Part shown: in pieces, positions 40,385 to 51,254 of the stretch | How positions within the stretch are numbered: position 1 is the first letter of the stretch | How the letters are laid out: the number at the start of each line of letters is the position of its first letter | Assembly (NCBI GenBank): GCA_037013685.1 | Contig: CM072919.1 | Coordinates: 50,736,616-50,800,615, forward strand | Origin: Acridotheres tristis | Lineage: Eukaryota; Chordata; Aves; Passeriformes; Sturnidae | Direction of reading: 5' to 3' | DNA length: 64,000 nt | The notes under the pieces: generated by a model | Told to the model about the DNA's origin: nothing | Database searches by the model: none | What the model saw: only the letters and a program-made list of their open reading frames with translations | Made by a program: the position numbers and the translations under genes

Positions 40385-41190
40385 AAATATTTAGCAGAGT
40401 CATACACAAGTTTAACAAGGGTAAAGTGATGGATTTTGCACCTTGGATGGGACAACCTTAGTTGAGTGAATAGACGGGGGAATGAGAGGTTGGAGACCAG
40501 CACTGCAAAAATTGACCTGGGGATCATGGTCTGTGGCAAATAGAAATCTGAATCAGCAGAGCCCTGGCAGCCAGGAGGGCCAATCATGTCTTGGGCTTCA
40601 TCAGGCACAAAATCATCAAGCAGGTAAGGGAGGGGATTGTTCTGCTCTGCTCTGAGCTGGGGCAGCCTCACCTCCAGTGCTGGGGGCTGGTTTGAGTGCC
40701 ACAATACAAAAAGACATTAAACTATTAAAGAGCATCCAAAGGAGAGCCACAAGGATGGTGAAGGGTCTGGAGGGGAAGCTGTATGAGGAGTGATTGAGGT
40801 CACTTGAAGTCTGTTCAGCCTGGAGGAGACAGAGAGGAGACCTCATTGAGGTCTTCAATATCCTTGTTGGGAAGTGGAAAGGCAGACACTGATCTCTTTG
40901 TTCTTGTGAGCAATGACAGGACTCAAGGAGAAATGGCCTGAAGATGAGTCAGTGGACATTTAGGTCAGATAATAGAAAAACGTTTTTCACCCAGAAGGTA
41001 GTTGGACAATGGAATAGGCTCCCCAGGGAAGGGGTCCCAGCACCAGCCTGACAGAGTTCAAGCAGCATTTGGACAGTGCTCTCGGGCACATGTGACTCTT
41101 GGGGATGGTGCTATGCAGGTCCACAAGGTAAACTCAGTGATCCTGAGAGGTCCATCTTAGCATATTCTATGACACTATAATTCTATGACT
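40385..41190 (+). mobile_element. CR1 LINE copy, ORF2 C-terminus and 3' end
   Basis: Plus-strand CR1 of about 800 bases. Landmarks in order are AGTTTAACAAGGGTAAAGTG (the FNKGK block of ORF2), the CTGCTCTGAGCTGGGGCAGC segment, GAGAGCCACAAGGATGGTGAAGGG-type sequence near 40,742, the TTCACCCAGAAGGTAGTTGG-type segment near 40,987, and CACCAGCCTGACAGA near 41,040. It ends in an ATTCTATGAC...ATTCTATGAC pair at 41,164-41,190. Stops and indels throughout make it non-coding. It resembles the 15.0-15.5 kb copy more than the 25 kb copy. Confidence 0.88.
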
Positions 41191-41379
41191 TACTTGGTGG
41201 CTTACTCCATCATATGATTCTAGTAAGTGAAAACAATCTTTGAAACTTCCTTTTATGTTCAGAAGTCTTCCTTTTCCTTTATTCTTCTTTGAAATGAAAC
41301 GATCAGTTATAAACATATCTCAGTTGTTGCAGTTTGCTATATCCATGGGCTTCACATAACTTAGGTCTACTGGAGTAGG

Positions 41380-41730
41380 AGGAGGAGGCACAGCTTATCA
41401 CCTTACGACCTTAACAATCAATCTCCACAGCTCCCCAAAGGAAGGCTGTAGCCAGGCAGGTGTCAGTCTCCTCTCCCAGCAACAGGGACAAGAGAACACA
41501 GTCTTACACTGCTCCAGAGGAGGTTTAGATTGGACATTAGAAAGAAGTTCTTCACACGAAGGGTGATTAGGCATTGGAATGAGCTGCCCAGAGAGGTGGT
41601 GGAGTCACCATCCATGGAGGTGTTTAAGACTGGTTGTGGCACTTTGTGCCATGGTGGAGTTGACGAGGTGTTGTTAGGTCATAGGCCAGATGATTTCAAA
41701 GGTCTTTTCCAACCTAGTTGATACACTGAA
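41380..41730 (+). mobile_element. CR1 LINE 3' end, second copy in tandem
   Basis: Plus-strand CR1 3' portion in the same orientation as the preceding copy but of a different type. An ORF2 C-terminal frame at 41,530-41,721 is still open and reads [21 protein letters not shown], then MEVFKT; these are conserved blocks at the end of CR1 ORF2. Upstream is CTGTAGCCAGGCAGGTGTC. It ends with GATTTCAAAGGTCTTTTCC and a lost octamer end. It is separated from the 40.4 kb copy by about 190 bases of unrelated sequence, so the two are probably independent insertions. Confidence 0.9.
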
Positions 41731-43229
41731 AAAAGGACCAACTATAGTAGTGTTTATATACCTTGGTAGCTGACAGTGGGTTGATGAGCCAGTAGAATTA
41801 TCTATAAAGTTTTTCCTTTATTTTTTTTCTTCATTAATTTTTTTTTAAATACAGTCTTGCTGTTCTATTGGTTGCTTGAGGACTTAACAAGTGAACTAAT
41901 AATTTTTGCTGAACAAAAATCATTCAAGTTGCAGCTTTATTTTTATTTAACTAGAACAGATTTTTTTTTCCCTGATTTCTTCATAGTGAAATCATACACA
42001 AAATAATTTCATAAATCCAGCACTTCCATGTGTCCAGGCAACAAGTACAAGCTTTTTCAAAAAACGCTATGTGACACGGAAAATGTCCCAACTAAAAGTA
42101 CTTTATCCCATCCCAAATTTGTCCTGTTCTTTTCTATATTCTCTTTAGAAAAGGGGGTCTGTGTTTGTGTATGTGTCTGTATGCATCTGTATAAAGAAAG
42201 ACAATTCATGTGATGGAATGACATAGTGATTTACCTCTTGTTAGCAAACTTTATTGTTTCAGATCATATTGATAGTTGATTCAACTCAGTACATTGTTGA
42301 ATGTGATGAAAGCATAATTACAGGAAGAAACCTCCATCCTCACTGTCATCACTGCATTTTGCCAACTTGGGAATCAGCATGCAAAGAAAAAAGATTACAG
42401 TATTCTTTCAAGCTACACCTTTTACATAGTCTCTGCTCAAGTGAGTCCACAAAACCAGCTGCTGCTTACTACAGAATCTTCAGGGGCAAACTGTTATAAA
42501 TGCCCTGAGATTTGACATGTTACTTACACAGAATTAAACAAATCCTGAGATTTCTACCTCCTTAATTATGTGAAAATATGGGACAATCATATCAGTGTCA
42601 TTTAAATGAATCTTTCTGATCCCAAGATCATTGCTGTTCTTGAAAGGACAGCTAGTGCCTCCTACTACTGCTCCTGAAGGCCTCCAATATGACATATTTG
42701 TAACCTATTTGTTAGTCAGAAATAGATTAAGACAGTGACCCTTTTCTTTCCTTTCATGTTCCACATCCTCAAAAACTTTAAGAAAAGCAGCTTCCAAATT
42801 TTAGCTAAAAGTCACCTCCTTCTGAGACCATTTTTACACCTTGCAGAACAAAGATGAATTTGATCTAGGCAGGGAGAAGTGGAGCAATGCATAACCAACC
42901 AAGCATTTAGGTACTGAATGCTGTAACAAGAAGAAATATTCAGTGGGATATCCTGTGTTCAGAACTGCTCCCTGCCTCAGTGCCTCCAGCTTCTGAAGTA
43001 TATTCTCTGGAAGAGTGTACATACTGGATGCAATAGAACAATATATAACTGTTGTACAATATTTTGCTAGTGCCTCCTCAACGTGTTGAGCAAGAATTTG
43101 CTGACCTGTCTAGGTTCTCCAAAAATACAGATTAGGAAATATTATGTACTTCCCCTGTTCACAATTACATATATAAGCACAAGGGTATTTCTGGAATAGA
43201 AAGTGGAAGGATTTGAAGCTCGAAAAGGC

Positions 43230-43445
43230 TCATGACAGAGGTATTTCAGGGAGAGAAAAAGGTAGATCTAAAAAAGAGGAAATGAATGAAAGAGGAAAGA
43301 AATGAAAAGGTAACCCAGGATCTTGGAATGCCAGGGAAGCTGACATTTAAGAAAGCATAGAGTTCAAGAAAAGAAAGTACAGTCACTTGCCAGAGAGAAG
43401 GGAGGCATAAGAAGAGGAAAGAAGTAGATGATTCTGAAAATCATT
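43230..43445. repeat. Purine-rich (GA) imperfect tract
   Basis: Over 200 bases strongly biased to A and G on the plus strand, with GAAAGAGGAAAGAAATG-like units. It is imperfect and not a clean microsatellite. Confidence 0.55.
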
Positions 43446-43803
43446 GTATTTGTTTGTGATTTAAGAGAATGTAAAGCTTCACGGGGTGCAAAGAAAAATT
43501 TATGTTGCAAAATCAGATTTCACAGAAACAAATACAGAGGAGGCAAGTAAAAGAAAGTCTGAAAAAGTCTTCTGTTTACATTTTTAAAGCATACCTACCT
43601 GCAACCCGAATATGCAGAACCTACTTGAGACTAAAAATATGAAACATGTTATCATTTCACAAACACTGGCGTTGGATTTTATTGCCCCTATTGTGTCCTT
43701 TGTGCTTTCTCAGAGAAGGAAACAAATCAGAAAACACCAGAAAAATCTTAACCTGTGAGTTTGATTGCCACTAGTTCATGTTTGTGCTAGCTTGTCTCTA
43801 TTT

Positions 43804-43824
43804 AAAAAAAAAAAAAAAAAAAAA
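43804..43824. repeat. Poly-A run of 21
   Basis: Twenty-one consecutive A residues, the longest homopolymer in the window. No upstream AATAAA or gene-like body identifies it as a retrocopy tail. Confidence 0.85.
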
Positions 43825-46433
43825 GAGGAGGTCATTGAAATATATTTGCACCAAAAAGAAAAGGTGTCTGCTGAAGATCATAATGAATGGGTTGTCATTT
43901 TTATAACAGAACTTTAAAATCTTTTTTTCTGTTGTTGAGAAAAACCCCTTGTGACTAATATGTGATTTCCCTCACAGTTAGTCTAATGAGTAAAAGTGCT
44001 TTTCCACATTGAAAGAAAAAGGACTTGGCATCCAAGCTTGTTAATAATCTGGATTCAATACAACAGATTTAATCTTTCCATTCCTTTTTCATGAATAACT
44101 TATTTGGCTAAAATATAGATTTTTCTCATGGTCCTAATTTCTGTTTTAATTGAATTGCTGAGAATGAAAATGATTAGAGAATGTTGTGTGGTGAGCAGAT
44201 TTGTTTGGATAATGTGGTTTTAACACCTCTTGTTCTGCCCAAAATACACAGTCTTCCATAAAAGGATGTGGTAGTGCATGGCTTCTATACTACATTCTGT
44301 AATAGTAAATGTTGAACTGGGCTTGCATTTAGTCATTAATAAATGGGATGGAAGGAAACATAAACTGAAACAATGAAAAAGTAATAAACCAAATGGTTTT
44401 AAGGAAAATATTTTTACTGTTCCAGTGAAAATTCAGTAATCTGTTTATACAGGTCAGTCAAAATCATACTGAAAAAATGTTTCCTCTGGTATTGAATTAG
44501 AAATATTTTATATTTAAAATTGAAAACAAGGTGAATAAAATGCTCATGAAAAGTGGTCAATTAGTAGGACTCATACTTCAGTCTAATACTAAATATTTCA
44601 GGATGTTTTATTTAGATTGACCTGCCATTAAACTTGGTCTGGAGCAATTACATTAAGAAATGAGAGAATAATTTGACTTTCCATGAAGTCCTTTACTTAA
44701 ACATAATTATCAAATATGACACTGTTTTTTTTGTAATGGGGACAATTGCCCACTAGTCCCAGACACTTTTCTATATTTTTAATTAGGAAACATATTATCT
44801 GAAGTTAATGGGAGTATGTTGAGGGAAAAAATTACTTAGTTTGAATCTGTATTTAGAGCAGAATTGAATAGATTCAGTGGTTTAAACTTAGCCATCCAAG
44901 TTTACTTAAAGCCAAGACAGAGCAAGACAGGTTCCTCTCTAGCAAAAAAAAAAAAAAATTAATCTTTTGGTACTCTAGATATTTATCTATGCCATTTTTG
45001 AAATACTTAGGGGCCCACAGCAATAATAACATTCAAATATCAACTGCAGGGTATTTTAAGAGAGAGAGATGCTGAAAACAGTTTTATATTTTCTTTTACC
45101 TTTTTCACATTCTATCTTGCAAGATTTGTGATGCAGCATTCTGCTGGGACAATATATTTCTTGCCTTTCAATGCTTGTCTATGCCCATTGATTTGCCAGT
45201 AGAAAGGAGACAAAATGAGGGGAATGGAGAAACACTGTCCTCATCAGATGACTGAGCAGCTTCTCCCAAAACACCCCAATATTCAAGAAGCAAAAGGTTT
45301 AAGGCTGGGAAATAAACGAAGCCTTTTCATTTTCCTCCCTCTATCCCCTCTTCAGTGCCCTGACAATACAGCAATGCCATATGTGTTCTGAACCTCTTTG
45401 ATGTTTTGCAGAATGGAACATTCAGATTAATGAGACTTCACTTTGATCACTTGTTGATAGTTTTTGAGATCCCCAGTTTTCTAGCAAGCATTTCTGGATA
45501 CTTTTTCTATAAAAGTAGCTATGTAAACTAACCAGAAGTGAGTGTCTCCTTTGAAACTAGAAGTCAGTGTTCAGTCAAAGATTAACAAATCTTATTTCTG
45601 TGAATCAGTTATGGTATTAGTATCTTCCTCTCGTTCCTGAGTTTTAAAGTATGTGAATTCTGCTACTTATCAGTATTTACATCAAGAAGTGTATCAAGAT
45701 TTAGATCAAGCAGTGTTATACAGACAGTGATCTCTGACCTATGAGTGCAAAAGAGTGCCTTTAGTCTCTCTAGTGGATGTTGAGGAACAATTAAATATTC
45801 ACATGCATTAAGTAATATATGAGGTCTAACTTTTGGTTTATTGTTGCAAAAGATGCAAACTAACAAACTGTCATTTGGCTATTAGTTTTCCTTTACTGGA
45901 TTCCCCTTTCTTCTGCTGAAATTAGGGAATATTTCTGACATTCTAGACCCAGTTTTCTGCTGCTGTCCTTAAAATGTAGTGGTACCTTCTACATTTTGAA
46001 TCCAGAAGAAAAAAAAAGAACAAAAAACTCCGTCAAATGCACCATATTCAAACTGACAACAAATCTTGAAATAGACCTTGTGCACCTGTGTGCATACATA
46101 CATTTTATATGTGTGTGTATATATAGGCACGATTTTCAAGAACAATACCACCACATTGTGTTCTGCATTCTAAGTATTTTCTTTCTGAATAGTTAGCAGA
46201 GTTCTCACACCATCTGAGATACTCTAAGTAGAACAGAAATAAAACGCAAAGCTGCCTCCTCTATATACAAATCTTATTTAAAGCTTTCCCTAGAAAAGCT
46301 GCTATTTATTTTCAGTTTGTGGCACACAGTCTAGTGCACTTTGACAAAGCTAATCCTGCTTCATCATCTCCAAGCCCCTGGAGATTTCCATGTGCTCTGT
46401 GATTCATTACTGGCCTCTTGCTCTTTCCTCTTT

Positions 46434-46483
46434 AAAAAAAACAAAACAAAAAAAACCCCAAAACTCAACCAAAAAACCCCAAA
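46434..46483. repeat. A/C-only low-complexity tract
   Basis: Fifty bases made of A and C with one T, including two AAAACCCC-like blocks. Same type as the tract at 4,288. Confidence 0.8.
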
Positions 46484-49400
46484 GAGCTGACACAAGAGAA
46501 CCAGCCTGTTCATCTTCCTCATCTTTCTAGCATCTATTTCCAGAGAGGAAAAATTAGGACAGGACTTAAGACCTGTAGGATAAGAGACTTGATTCCTTTG
46601 CAATGGACTTGAAATGTGCCAGCACATACAGAAGTTTTTTGGGTACCAGGTGGATCACACAAGTGTATAAAGTTGCATCTCCTTCAGAGAGCAGGTCTCT
46701 GTCTGAAGGAAAAACAGCAGATGTGGCAAAAATGATCACAAAAAGCTGCACTGGAAATCACTTTTTTCTCCATACCTTTGTCTCTAACTACTAAAGATTC
46801 GTAAGTTGAAAGATGCATCTGAATCAAAATAAGGACAACTAGGGACAGTGTCTAGTGAGGTACCAAATCGCACTGAAAATATGCGTACACAAACTGAATT
46901 AGCAGAATAAATTTTTTCATATAGATAACGTGTTTACTTGTCTAGTAGTGTTTGATTAACCTTAACAATAGGAGCTCAAAGTGTCTGTGGTCTAAAAGTG
47001 AGAATTTTCAAATACCAGTACAGCAACTTGAACATTTCTCATAATCATTTAAGTCGATGCTTAAAAAATGCGTTGATGTAGTTTTGTGACAAATCACCTG
47101 TTAGATTTCAGCCGACAGCTTGCCATACGTTAATCATAAATAACTCTAAAATACAGCTATCATAATGAATGAAGAAAAAGAAAGGAGAGACTATAGAGCA
47201 ACCTTTCTGATACACATTTCCTGCTACCCCTCGCCTTCCTGATTTTGCTGTCTACTGATTCGACGGCGACTGGTTCCAGTTGTTAACGGATTATCCTACT
47301 GTGTTAAAGAGTTTTGTGGGATGGTATTTATCAGGAATGCAAGCAACAATACCATGCGGAATAGATAAAAGGAAAATAACACTTCCCACTATACTACTTA
47401 ATATATGAAATTCAAGAGCCTGAGACATGAAGGCCTATGGCTGGCCTTTTGAAGGGCTATGGTAGGAGTTACTCAAGGGTATGGTCACAGGTAAGTGTTC
47501 AGATGAGCAGCAGGGCAAACTGACACATTTTGCTTCCTCCTTTGCTACAATTTTTGAGATTTAAACCTGCACTCATAGCTTGTACTTCACTTACGATTTT
47601 CATGGTTGATGCGCAGCCTCCATGAGAAGACTGAAAACAGCTGCATGAGCAGGAAAAACGGCATTAAACAGTTAATCTGGAATGACAAAACGAAGATGCT
47701 TTTTTTTTTTTTAAATCTCTGAGGGCATACATGATACTTATTTCCAAATTTAAAAAATCTTCCTTTCACCAGCAAAAAAACAAAGAAAACCTCACCAAGA
47801 TTTCTAACTTCCAAGCCTAGTCAAAGTACCATTTTAGAGATTGTTAATTGTTTTACAGCAAACATTTCAAATTTGATAAAGTGTGTAAATGTATTTCCAA
47901 TTCAGTGCTGTACGAAGCATAGAGTAATGTACTGCTGCAATCTTGGCAGAAATAGAACTTCACTCTAGAATGCCGTGTTCAAATTTTTTTTAAGTTTGGG
48001 GAAAAAAAATCTACCTTAATGAGTAGTTTGTTAAGACATGAATTAGGCTTCTTATTGCATTATCTGCTCTTAGAAGGAAAGGAATGTTAAAAGAGTATTA
48101 ACAAACCACATATATAGGTTACTGTATGTGTTTGTGTACACTACCTCTTAAATACAGAATTTATGCTACTGATAACATGCAGTACAGAAGCAGAATTATA
48201 TAGTATTTTAGTGCTTCTTAATGAACTTAGATTTATTTTTTAATGTGTTTTGTTGTTTTTTTTTAGTGTCATTACAAAACAATCTTTTAAATAAAGAGAT
48301 CTGATTTTAATATTTCTATAAAAAGAAATGCATTTATTCCTAATGTGCTGCATTTATTTGACTGGCTGAACTGAAGGACAACCTGCTTTTGACTCTAAAA
48401 AAAAAGCAAGGCGAGAAGTTGTCCTCAAAGCTTACATCCATGTTGTGATACTGTATGAAAAATATAAAATACATGGGTTTATTGCTCAACTCTTCGATCT
48501 CATGCAAGGATCACAGCATGAAGAGCTCTAAAACAGCTAAGTTACTCATAAGAACTGCTGGGACATAACATTAAAACCTGAAATATCCAGTGTTGCCGTT
48601 TCAAAGCAAACACAGCCTTGAAGCCATTTCAGTCAAGAGGGCAAAGGTGATGATTTAAGTCTTGTTTTCTTTAACAATATTTATTGCAATAAAGACCAAG
48701 TAGCATTTTGCCCAGCTTTTGATTCGTGTTGCATTTTGAAGACACAGTTGCTTGTTGAAAAGCTAGTCTTTTATGGAATAGTTAGTTCTTTTTGACAAGA
48801 TAAAAAGTTATCATCTGTGCCACATTTCATATATTTACCTTTTGATACAAAGCAATTATTGTACAAGGTTACTGGGTATTTTGAAAGATACTATTTGGAA
48901 AGCATTAGTGTTCTTTTAAGTGTGAGATTATTTGGGTGACCACTTTTCATGGTGTAACTGGCAGCATCAAAAGAAGACAATTTACAGGACTTGTGGAGAA
49001 CAAAGTTTATTTTCACTTTTGTCAGCCTTCATGCTGGCAGCACTAGCTTCCAGAGGATGATAAAACACGCTTATATGATAGAAAACACCCAAATCATTCT
49101 CCTCTGCAGGAAAGGAGCAATGACCTGCAATGAACTCAGCAGGTGCCAACAAGACTGACTTCAGAATCAGGCGCTACACAGCTTGATGGGGTTGCAGCCA
49201 GTCAGTATGGAACTCAGGACAAGAAGCACGGCTCTGGCCAACAGCGCACCCGGAGCTTCATTCCGCCAGGAAAGCCAACGTTCCCAGCATCCGTATCAAA
49301 GGGCTCCCGCCACCATAATGCCTGACTAGCACTCTCTGTGTTTACACCAACACCCTACTCCCATTTTACACCGCAGGACCTGTGTCACAGGACGTGTATC

Positions 49401-49897
49401 TTCCAGGCTTCGGAAGATCACTAGAGGCTCACAACGAGGTTTCCCAAAGCACTTTTCACCTAAATCCTACTGTTTCCGCCTACACCCTAAGCACTGCTCC
49501 TTCTCTGCAGCGGACTGGATAGGACAAGGTTACGAAGAGTCGGGATGGGCCCTGTTTTAGCCCAACGTTACACCACCGACTGCGCCAAGCAACATGTGGT
49601 GTCACTCAGCATGAAACCCGACCACTCGTCAGGAAGAAAATCTGAGATTTGCCATGCACAAAGGTGACTGATAACAAAACATCGCTCTGCCACACTGTCA
49701 CGCTGGAACACCCCTCGCGGCTCGGCAGGTCTGGTACAACCCGGTCGGTGGAACCATCCGGCCGCGAAGGCGCACCAGAAATCCAGCACCGGAGGAGCGA
49801 CGCAGGCCTCCCGCCCAGGGCGCCGGGAAGTTCTGTGGGGCCCGGCCGCCGCCCCGCCCGGCCGCCGTGCCCGCCGCCCTCCCGGCCCGGCTCCCAC

Positions 49898-49905
49898 TGA
49901 CGTCA
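49898..49905. promoter_or_regulatory. Palindromic CRE (CREB/ATF site)
   Basis: TGACGTCA, the full consensus, inside the left GC lobe and only three bases before a CCCCGCCCCC box. Within a CpG island this full-length site is a credible CREB/ATF binding site. Confidence 0.75.
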
Positions 49906-49908
49906 CTG

Positions 49909-49918
49909 CCCCGCCCCC
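49909..49918. promoter_or_regulatory. GC box (Sp1/KLF)
   Basis: CCCCGCCCCC, an inverted Sp1/KLF consensus, adjoining the CRE. A further GGGGCGGG lies at 49,988-49,995 in the opposite orientation. Confidence 0.65.
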
Positions 49919-49987
49919 AGCGGCCGGCCGCGCGCGGTGTGCGTGCGGCGCGCGGCTCCGGCTCTCGGCCGGCGCGCGGCCCGGGAT

Positions 49988-49995
49988 GGGGCGGG
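49988..49995 (+). promoter_or_regulatory. GC box (Sp1/KLF)
   Basis: GGGGCGGG in the left lobe of the island, about 80 bases from the CRE/GC-box pair. Confidence 0.6.
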
Positions 49996-50346
49996 CGCAC
50001 CCCCCACCCTGCCCGCACACGCACAGCCACGGACACGGGCAGCACGCTTTCCCCGACTCTTGGGGCCGTACGGATCCTGTGATCCACACAGCGTAAGAAG
50101 ATTAAAAAAGAACAATCACAAAAAAACCACGACCCAACAAAAAAAGCAAAAGCACGCACGCACAAAAGCGCAAACAGCCGTCCAGCCCAAAGCCCACAAC
50201 GAACCCACGAAACGGGAGAGCGCCGTCTCCACCGGTGTCCCCGCGGAGTCCCCCTTTTTCCCCAGAGAAGAGAAGCGGAGCGGTGGGGGAGGGCTGTTCA
50301 CGTTTCTACTCTCGGGGACGGTTTCTGGGAATTTTTCCCGTGTCTG

Positions 50347-50358
50347 CCCCCCCCCCCC
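50347..50358. repeat. C12 run in the CpG island
   Basis: Twelve consecutive C residues on the plus strand, followed by CT and CCGCCCGC. It could form G-quadruplex on the minus strand or i-motif on the plus strand, and is a likely sequencing/assembly weak point. Confidence 0.7.
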
Positions 50359-50474
50359 TCCGCCCGCTCTGTGCCCTCTTCTCTCGCTTTTGTTTGCACT
50401 GCACTTTTTGTAGCAAGGAGGGCGGGAGAGTGGGTGGGAGACCTCGCTTTTATTTGTAGCGAAAGAATCGGCTA

Positions 50475-50610
50475 GAAAAGACGAAGGAAGAAAAGAAAAG
50501 AAAAGGAGGAAAGGAGGAAAAAAAAAATAAAAAAAGAGTGAAGGGGGAAGGAAGAAGGAGAGAGAGGGAGAGAGCGAGAGAGAGGGAGGAGGAGGAGGAG
50601 GGGAAACGGA
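50475..50610 (+). repeat. 136-base polypurine tract in promoter/leader
   Basis: Almost only A and G on the plus strand; pyrimidines occur at just five positions (50,482, 50,528, 50,539, 50,575, 50,607). It passes from AAAAG/AAGG units through a pure A block to GAGAGAG and GGAGGA units. GA-rich tracts like this are common at the start of 5' leaders of CpG-island genes and can form triplex DNA. Confidence 0.85.
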
Positions 50611-50757
50611 GCAGCTAGCTCGGGAACAGAGAGCGCGCCCGGGAGCAGCAGCAGCCGCCGCAGGAAGGAGAAGAGGAGAAGAGCAGAGCGGAGCAGAGCA
50701 GCGCGGAGGAGAGGCGGCGCTGGCAGGAGGAGGCAGGCGGGGACCTGGCTCTTCTGG

Positions 50758-50814
50758 ATGCTGGATTTTCGGACTCTCGTTGGCTGTCTCCTGCTCCCCG
50801 GCGCCGCGCTGTGA
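50758..50814 (+). CDS. Short upstream ORF in the 5' leader
   Basis: ATG at 50,758 opens an 18-codon frame (MLDFRTLVGCLLLPGAAL) that stops at TGA 50,812-50,814. It lies 186 bases upstream of the main ATG and in the same frame, so its stop also rules out any N-terminal extension of the main ORF from upstream. Its start context is weak, with T at -3. The peptide is hydrophobic but has no known family. If the transcript starts upstream of 50,758 this uORF would be part of the mRNA and could dampen translation; that is inference. Confidence 0.45.
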   Translation: MLDFRTLVGCLLLPGAAL

Positions 50815-51000
50815 GAGACACGCACGAGCATCAGGCAGCAGCGGCGGGGCTTCTCTCGTAGCTGCTGCTGCTGCGGGGCTCGGATTAAATTGGGCGCCCC
50901 GGAGTCGAGCGGGAGCAGCGGGAGGAGGTGGCGGCGGCGGGAAGCAGCGGCAGGCGGGCGGGCAGCGGCGAAGGCTGCTGCTGGGACCGGGGGAGCCAGC

Positions 51001-51008
51001 ATGACCAG
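51001..51008 (+). CDS. Candidate first coding exon end (Met-Thr-Arg/Ser) before splice donor
   Basis: A long GC-rich leader ends in AGCATGACCAG, followed at once by GTAACT. The ATG has A at -3, a favourable context, and it is the first in-frame ATG after the stop at 50,812-50,814; no ATG in any frame lies between them. CAG/GTAACT fits a vertebrate 5' splice site except for C at +5. The coding part is ATG ACC AG, so the protein would begin Met-Thr-Arg or Met-Thr-Ser, with the third codon completed by exon 2 (phase 2). Without splicing the frame would close at TAG 51,069-51,071. Exon 2 is not visible in the remaining 13 kb, so the gene cannot be named. Alternatives are that this exon is wholly non-coding or that a different donor is used. 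Confidence 0.5.
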
Positions 51009-51097
51009 GTAACTGCCCCGCTCCTGACCCATTTTTCCTCCGCCGCCGCTCCCTCTTTTCCTGCTCTTTAGGCGCGCTTGTGTGTGTGAGCACAAAA

Positions 51098-51132
51098 GTG
51101 TGTGCGTGCGCGTGTGCGTGTGTGTGCGCGCA
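51098..51132. repeat. Alternating purine-pyrimidine tract (Z-DNA prone)
   Basis: Thirty-five bases of perfect purine/pyrimidine alternation (GT, GC and one final CA steps) starting 90 bases after the splice donor. CG-containing GT repeats of this length are the classic Z-DNA-forming type. Confidence 0.85.
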
Positions 51133-51254
51133 GCCCGCACACATGTCCCTCACACACAACTCTCCCCTGGGTGCCCCGGGGCTTCCCCCCGGCCGCTTCC
51201 AGCCCGCTCCCCGCGCCTCCCCGCCGGGTCTCAGCCTGGCGGCGAGGCCTGTTC

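Larger units (their letters stand above)
41731..49689. other. AT-rich intergenic DNA upstream of the CpG island
   Basis: About 8 kb with no exon recognised. It contains a purine-rich patch (43,230-43,445), homopolymer runs (43,804 and 44,944) and an A/C tract (46,434). From about 49,100 onward GC and CpG content begin to rise toward the island. Distal regulatory elements of the downstream gene may lie here, but none can be shown. Confidence 0.55.

Noticed and set aside
40381..40858. Overlapping minus-strand frames of 80-107 codons
   Set aside because: They are antisense shadows of the plus-strand CR1 copy at 40,385-41,190.
49143..49325. 60-codon frame in the GC-rising region before the island
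   Set aside because: Short, polar, with no supporting splice signal or family match. Possible as part of an upstream exon but not supportable.
49568..50089. 173-codon minus-strand frame in the left lobe of the island
   Set aside because: Arg/Gly/Ala/Pro-rich composition expected from CpG-dense DNA, overlapped by equally long frames on the other strand. No splice or family evidence.
50780..51004. 74-codon plus-strand frame overlapping the candidate ATG
   Set aside because: Starts at a non-ATG codon and is Gly/Ala/Arg-rich; it is a frame shadow of the GC-rich leader.
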